From the NCBI GenBank assembly GCA_902475785.1, contig CABSAN010000003.1:21559-85558 (forward strand): a stretch of DNA of 64,000 nt. The letters run 5' to 3'. Shown here in pieces: positions 59,737 through 64,000 of the stretch. The notes below the pieces were generated by a model. The model was not told the DNA's origin, did no database searches, and was given only the letters and a program-made list of their open reading frames with translations. This DNA comes from an uncultured Collinsella sp. (GTDB lineage: Bacteria > Actinomycetota > Coriobacteriia > Coriobacteriales > Coriobacteriaceae). The position numbers and the translations under genes are program-made. Numbering within the stretch: position 1 is the first letter of the stretch; the number at the start of each line of letters is the position of its first letter.

Positions 59737-61854
59737 ATGGCATCTGCTGTGAAGCGTGACGGTCGCGCCGTGGTGACCACATGCGGGGGATGCTATGCCG
59801 ATTGCGCCTTTGCGGCACGCGTTGAGGACGGTCGCGTGGTGGCTGAGTTGCCGGTGCCGGGGCATCCGTGCGCGGCGCGTGCCCTGTGCGCCCGCGGACG
59901 GCATCGCCTGGCAATGCCGTTTGACGAGCGTGACCGCATCGTGCACCCCATGCGACGCCGCCAGGATGGCTCGGGGTTCGATGTGATTTCGTGGGACGAG
60001 GCGTTTGCCCAGATTGCCGAGCGTCTTTTGGGGATTGTTGACGAGCGCGGGCCTCGTGCGCTGGGTATGACGCTCGGCGTGCCCTCGTTCGACCGCTACT
60101 GGGCGTATCGTTTTATGCATGCGCTTGGTTCGCCCAACGTGTACGGTGCCGACGGTGCCTGCGAGGTAAGCCGACTTACCGGTTGGGAGCACAGCTTGGG
60201 CTATAGTCCCGCCTCCGACCTTGCGCACACCGATTGCATCATGTATCTGGGGCGCTCCATTGTCGATTCGTCGACGATGGGGGCCTTTGATGCGCTCAAC
60301 GAGGCCCGTCGCCGTGGGGCGAAGATTATCGTGGTCGACCCCCGGCGCAGCGGCTCGGCCGCGCTTGCCGACCGCTGGCTGCGCGTGCGTCCCGGATGCG
60401 ATCTGGCGTTGCTGCTGGGTATTGCACATGTGCTGATAGCCGATGGCCTGTACGACCACGAGTTCGTGGACCGCTACACCATAGGCTTTGACGAGCTGGC
60501 GCAGGCGTCCAGTGCTTGGACGCTCGAGTGGGCCGAGTCGATGTGCGACGTGCCGGCCGAAGAGATTGTCGCGACGGCGCGCGATCTAGCTGCCGCTGCG
60601 CCTGCCGCCGTGGTGGATGCGGGCTTTCATGGCGGCATCGGCATTGCGTATGCCAATAGCACCCAGACCGCGCGCGCTATCTGCTTGGTCGATGTGCTAC
60701 TGGGCTGCATCGGACACGCGGGCGGTGCGCTCAACCCGTCCACACCGCTTGTATTGGGCGACCTTGATCCCATGCGCTTTGCGAGCCCGCCGGTGCCGCG
60801 CGAGCCCAAGCTGGGGTCCGAGCGCTATCCGCTGGTCGATCCGGTGCGCGGCCTGTGCACGACCATCGGTCAGTCCATCCTTGCCGGCGATTTGCGTGGG
60901 CTCATCGTCTACGCCAGTAACCCCGGTGCGGGCTATGGTAATGCGCAGGCTTGGTTGGGCATCTTGCAGCAGCTCGACTTGCTCGTGACAATTGATATTC
61001 GCTGGTCCGAGACGGCGCGTGCTTCCGATTTCGTGCTGCCCGATGTGACGTACCTGGAGGCCGACCGCGGCGTGGGAACGGTCGTGGGCGCTAGCGATTC
61101 GCGCGTGTTCTACCGCAACGCCGTGCTGCCCGTGCTGCATGACGACACGCGACCGGGGCGGGAGATCTTTGCCGGGTTGGCTGCTGCCTGCGGCGTGGAC
61201 GAGTACTTCGACTTTTCGCCGGACGACCTTGCGGCGGCCCAGGTGGCGCCCTTTGGGATCGATCTGGACGAGCTCAAGGAGCGCGGTTGGGCCGATACGG
61301 GCGTGGCGCTGCCGTCGCGTGCGGGCGAGCCGGTGATTCCGCTTGCCGGCGGCAAGATTGCGCTGGCAAGCGACGTATGGGAGCGAGCCGGCATGGGTCG
61401 TGTGGCCAACTGGATCGCGCCGATGGTGGAGCCTGGCCCGGGGATGTTTCGCCTCATTAGCGGCAATCGACCCTTTGAGTCGCATACCTCGCGCAGGCTC
61501 GCGGCCCAAGGTGCCGCCGAGGCTGGATCGGACCTGGATGCCGTGCAGATGAATGCCGATGTCGCCGCTCGCATGGGTATCGCCGATGGCGAGGTCGTTG
61601 AGCTCGTGAGCGATATGGGCCGCGACCGTGTGCGCGTGGAGACGACGCCGTATCTGCACCCGGCGTGCATCTTCACCTCGGCCGCCCCCGGTGGGCGTTC
61701 GTTTGGCCGCGATGCCGGTGACGCTCAAGCCTTGGGCGTGGGCCCGCTCGACCATACGCCGTTGCGTTGGGATCCGTTGACGGGTGCCGCGCTCACCCAG
61801 GAAAACGCCGTTCGCGTGGAAAAGATCGCGGCGCGCGAGGATAATAACGAGTAA
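59737..61854 (+). CDS. Orphan molybdopterin oxidoreductase (DMSO-reductase superfamily)
   Basis: A protein of 705 residues. The N-terminus binds a [4Fe-4S] cluster (TCGGCYADC, Cys16, 19, 23, with a later CARGRHRL). Cofactor-domain parts are VISWDEAFAQIAERLL, IIVVDPRRSGSAALADRW, IVYASNPGAGYGNAQAW and WSETARASDFVLPDVTYLEADRG. At the metal-ligand position it reads GACEVSRLTGWEHSLGY, with neither Sec nor Cys where FdhF has Sec. No Tat signal, partner ferredoxin or membrane subunit is next to it, so it is probably cytoplasmic. The substrate is unknown. ATG 59737 has AAAGGGG upstream at a slightly long distance. Confidence 0.85.
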   Translation: MASAVKRDGRAVVTTCGGCYADCAFAARVEDGRVVAELPVPGHPCAARALCARGRHRLAMPFDERDRIVHPMRRRQDGSGFDVISWDEAFAQIAERLLGIVDERGPRALGMTLGVPSFDRYWAYRFMHALGSPNVYGADGACEVSRLTGWEHSLGYSPASDLAHTDCIMYLGRSIVDSSTMGAFDALNEARRRGAKIIVVDPRRSGSAALADRWLRVRPGCDLALLLGIAHVLIADGLYDHEFVDRYTIGFDELAQASSAWTLEWAESMCDVPAEEIVATARDLAAAAPAAVVDAGFHGGIGIAYANSTQTARAICLVDVLLGCIGHAGGALNPSTPLVLGDLDPMRFASPPVPREPKLGSERYPLVDPVRGLCTTIGQSILAGDLRGLIVYASNPGAGYGNAQAWLGILQQLDLLVTIDIRWSETARASDFVLPDVTYLEADRGVGTVVGASDSRVFYRNAVLPVLHDDTRPGREIFAGLAAACGVDEYFDFSPDDLAAAQVAPFGIDLDELKERGWADTGVALPSRAGEPVIPLAGGKIALASDVWERAGMGRVANWIAPMVEPGPGMFRLISGNRPFESHTSRRLAAQGAAEAGSDLDAVQMNADVAARMGIADGEVVELVSDMGRDRVRVETTPYLHPACIFTSAAPGGRSFGRDAGDAQALGVGPLDHTPLRWDPLTGAALTQENAVRVEKIAAREDNNE

Positions 61855-61906
61855 TTGACTCAGCTGATGTATTCGACTGATCCACGTTTCTTTTGAAAGG
61901 CTGCAC

Positions 61907-63364
61907 ATGAGCGATAGCCAGAACATGTCCGATGAGGTACGCGCCCGCCTGCGCGCCATTCCCTCCGTTAACGAGCTGCTTGCCGAGTGGCCGGTGGTGA
62001 AGGCGGCGGGGGAGACCTGCGACGCGGTGGTGCATGCAGCCGTGACGGCCGAGCTCGACGAGGAGCGCGCCGCCATTCGCGCCGGCGCCGCCCCGCGTTC
62101 CAAGCGCGAGCTGGCATCGGCCATTGAATTTCGCGCGCATCGTTCTGCGCTGCCGAGTCTGCGCCCAGCGGTTAATGCCACGGGTGTGGTCATCCATACC
62201 AACTTGGGTCGCGCCCCGCTCGCGGAATCGGCCGCCAAGGCCGTGGCCGAGGTTGCGCGCGGGTATAGCACGCTCGAGTACAGCGTCGACACCTGTTCGC
62301 GCGGGTCGCGCAAGGAGCACGCCGCGCAGTTGATTCGCTCTCTCACCAGTGCCGAGGACGCGCTGGTCGTCAACAATAATGCCGCCGCGGTGCTGCTGGT
62401 GCTTGCCACCCATGCCGCGGGCAAAGAGGTCATCGTGAGCCGCGGCGAGCTCGTCGAGATCGGTGGCAGCTTCCGTATTCCCGACGTCATGGCGGCCTCG
62501 GGCGCCAAACTCGTCGAGGTCGGCGCCACCAACCGCACGCATCTGGGTGACTACGAGCGCGCCATCACGCCCGAAACGGCCATGATCCTGAAGGTCCATC
62601 CCTCCAACTATCGCATTGAGGGTTTCCATGGGGAGGTGAGCTCAAGGGAGCTCGCCGCGCTGGCTCATAAGCACGGCCTGCTGTTCTATGAAGACCAGGG
62701 GTCGGGGGCGCTGTTGCCTGACGACATCCTGGTTCGCGGCGGCGAGGAGACTACGCCGGCTTCGGTTTCGGCAGGGCTCGATCTGGTGTCGTGCTCGGGC
62801 GATAAATTGCTCGGTGCCGCACAGGCGGGCATTATCATGGGCCGCCGCGATCTGGTCCAGGCCTGCGGGTCGCATCCGCTTATGCGTGCCCTGCGTCCGG
62901 GTAAGCTCGCACTGGCGGCGCTCGAGGCCACACTGCGCATTTACATGGACGGGGCGGATGTGGCCCATCGCGAGGTGCCGGTGCTCAACATGCTCACGCT
63001 TCCGCAGGCTCATCTGGAGCGTCGCGCACGCAAGCTGCGCGAGCTGATGGTGGCGGGTCTCGATAAGGCCGGCTGCCCGTGTGCCGTGCAGGTGGAAATC
63101 GTCGAGGAGTCGTCGACTCCCGGTGGCGGCTCGCTGCCTACCGTCGAGCTGCCCACGATGTGCGTGGCCGTGCGTCTTGTGGACGAGCGCCTGACGGTCG
63201 ACGCGCTCAAGCGCTCGCTTGTCCAGGACTTCGACACGCCGGTCGTCACGCGCGCCTCGCACGACCGCATTCTGTTTGATGTGCGCACACTCGTTGGCGA
63301 CCGCGATATCGAGACAGCGGCGTCAACGCTTGCCGCATGCGTTGCCAAGGCGGTGCGCCGATGA
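61907..63364 (+). CDS. selA: L-seryl-tRNA(Sec) selenium transferase
   Basis: A protein of 485 residues. It converts Ser-tRNA(Sec) to Sec-tRNA(Sec) using selenophosphate from SelD. The N-terminal domain IPSVNELLAEWP is followed by PAVNATGVVIHTNLGRAPL, VVNNNAAAVLLVLATHA and KVHPSNYRIEGF. The PLP lysine lies in VSCSGDKLLGAAQAGIIMG near residue 298. ATG 61907 has GAAAGGC upstream. The stop overlaps the selB start (ATGA). Confidence 0.96.
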   Translation: MSDSQNMSDEVRARLRAIPSVNELLAEWPVVKAAGETCDAVVHAAVTAELDEERAAIRAGAAPRSKRELASAIEFRAHRSALPSLRPAVNATGVVIHTNLGRAPLAESAAKAVAEVARGYSTLEYSVDTCSRGSRKEHAAQLIRSLTSAEDALVVNNNAAAVLLVLATHAAGKEVIVSRGELVEIGGSFRIPDVMAASGAKLVEVGATNRTHLGDYERAITPETAMILKVHPSNYRIEGFHGEVSSRELAALAHKHGLLFYEDQGSGALLPDDILVRGGEETTPASVSAGLDLVSCSGDKLLGAAQAGIIMGRRDLVQACGSHPLMRALRPGKLALAALEATLRIYMDGADVAHREVPVLNMLTLPQAHLERRARKLRELMVAGLDKAGCPCAVQVEIVEESSTPGGGSLPTVELPTMCVAVRLVDERLTVDALKRSLVQDFDTPVVTRASHDRILFDVRTLVGDRDIETAASTLAACVAKAVRR

Positions 63365-64000
63365 GTGAGGTTGAAGCGTTGGTGGAATGCCCTGTTATCG
63401 TAGGTACGGCGGGACATGTCGACCACGGTAAGTCGGCACTGATTGAGGCGCTGACGGGTAAAAACCCCGACCGCCTGGAGGTTGAGCGCCGTCGCGGCAT
63501 GACCGTTGAGCTTGGCTTTGGCGAGCTGGCGCTGCCGAGCGGCAAGATCGTTGGCCTGGTCGACGTGCCGGGGCATGCGCACTACCTGCGCGCCATGGTG
63601 CAGGGCGCTACGGGCATCGACGTGGCCGTGCTGGTGGTCTCTGCCGTCGAGGGCGTAATGCCGCAGACGCGCGAGCACGTGCATGTACTGGAGTTGCTGG
63701 GCGTCACGCATATGGTGGTGGCGCTGACGATGTGCGACCTGGCCGATAGCGAAATGATTGAGCTGGCCGAGCTCGACGTGGACGATTTTCTTTCGGATAC
63801 CGTGTTTGCGGACGCGCCGATCGTGCCCGTGTCGTCCAAGACCGGCGCGGGAATCGATGACCTGCTGGCTGCGCTCGACGAGCAGGTTGCCGCATGCTGG
63901 GGTGCCTGCCGTGACCGTGCCGAGCGCACCGATGCCGCGCCGCGCTTGCCGATTGACCGCTGCTTTACGATCAAGGGCGCCGGCACCGTCGTGACGGGAA
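63361..64000 (+). CDS. selB: Selenocysteine-specific elongation factor SelB (3' part beyond window)
   Basis: 213 N-terminal residues are visible. SelB is the GTPase that brings Sec-tRNA to UGA codons carrying a SECIS. G1 is GTAGHVDHGKSALIEAL, G2 lies in RRGMTVELGFGEL, G3 is GLVDVPGHAHYLRAM, G4 is TMCDLAD (in place of NKxD) and the G5 region is VPVSSKTGAGIDDLL. RCFTIKGAGTVVTG begins domain 2. ATG 63361 overlaps the selA stop. The mRNA-binding winged-helix domain lies outside the window. Confidence 0.95.
   Translation, partial: MSEVEALVECPVIVGTAGHVDHGKSALIEALTGKNPDRLEVERRRGMTVELGFGELALPSGKIVGLVDVPGHAHYLRAMVQGATGIDVAVLVVSAVEGVMPQTREHVHVLELLGVTHMVVALTMCDLADSEMIELAELDVDDFLSDTVFADAPIVPVSSKTGAGIDDLLAALDEQVAACWGACRDRAERTDAAPRLPIDRCFTIKGAGTVVTG

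Noticed and set aside
1..64000. selC (tRNA-Sec)
   Set aside because: No long-acceptor tRNA-Sec-like gene was recognised in any intergenic gap; it is presumably elsewhere in the genome.
1..64000. CRISPR arrays, insertion sequences, prophage
   Set aside because: No regularly spaced direct repeats, transposase or phage structural genes were seen; only short palindromic repeats and one tRNA-end duplication.

Overview
The window looks like a chromosomal stretch of a high-GC Gram-positive anaerobe, most likely a Coriobacteriia member close to Collinsella. That call is an inference. It rests on GC-rich coding, frequent GTG/TTG starts, a four-domain ribosomal protein S1, a Hyf-type formate hydrogenlyase operon and a set of short palindromic repeats scattered between genes. 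No database search was possible, so species level is not claimed. Both ends cut a gene: thiC at the left (its 3' part is missing) and selB at the right (its 3' part is missing).

Region 1 (1-26 kb) is mainly housekeeping. It holds thiC with a TPP riboswitch, yaaA, an M18 aminopeptidase, polA, a Cof-type HAD phosphatase, argG and argH, ndk, rpiB, a cysteine desulfidase (cyuA-like), a second HAD hydrolase, rpsA, RNase P RNA, a YigZ/IMPACT protein, a C_GCAxxG_C_C protein, an O-acetylhomoserine sulfhydrylase, an MFS exporter, xpt, a small GGQ-type release-factor-like protein, a lipid kinase and a CLC transporter of the fluoride-antiporter motif type. The argG leader encodes a short peptide ending in a cluster of Arg codons, followed by competing hairpins, and looks like a ribosome-mediated attenuator.

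Region 2 (25.8-31.3 kb) handles molybdenum: moeA, mogA and modABC. The modB permease carries an unusual N-terminal extracytoplasmic domain.

Region 3 (31.3-39.6 kb) is a one-strand operon-like array. It has two double-cubane/2-hydroxyacyl-CoA-dehydratase-like subunits (YjiM type), their ATPase activator (YjiL type), a GT4 glycosyltransferase that overlaps selD, a selenocysteine-containing SelD (in-frame UGA), YedF, a DUF3343 Se/S-carrier-like protein and a cysteine-desulfurase-like enzyme. Two covarying hairpin elements follow the two dehydratase genes. This array is the best candidate here for an undescribed system: it links a reductive iron-sulfur enzyme, a sugar transferase and selenium trafficking.

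Region 4 (39.6-44.2 kb) has a BrnQ transporter, tRNA-Pro and tRNA-Gly, and a small accessory island. The tRNA-Gly 3' end is duplicated downstream. The island contains an AbiEi-like/endonuclease-like gene bracketed by palindromic repeats and a RelB/DinJ-PIN toxin-antitoxin pair.

Region 5 (44.2-64 kb) is a formate hydrogenlyase operon. Its order is ferredoxin, selenocysteine FdhF (in-frame UGA plus SECIS hairpin), hyfABCDEFGHI, hycH, hycI and a formate channel. It is followed by an orphan molybdopterin oxidoreductase and then selA and selB. The window therefore supplies much of what FdhF needs: molybdate uptake, late cofactor steps, selenophosphate, Sec-tRNA synthesis and the Sec elongation factor. 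selC and the hyp genes were not found in it.
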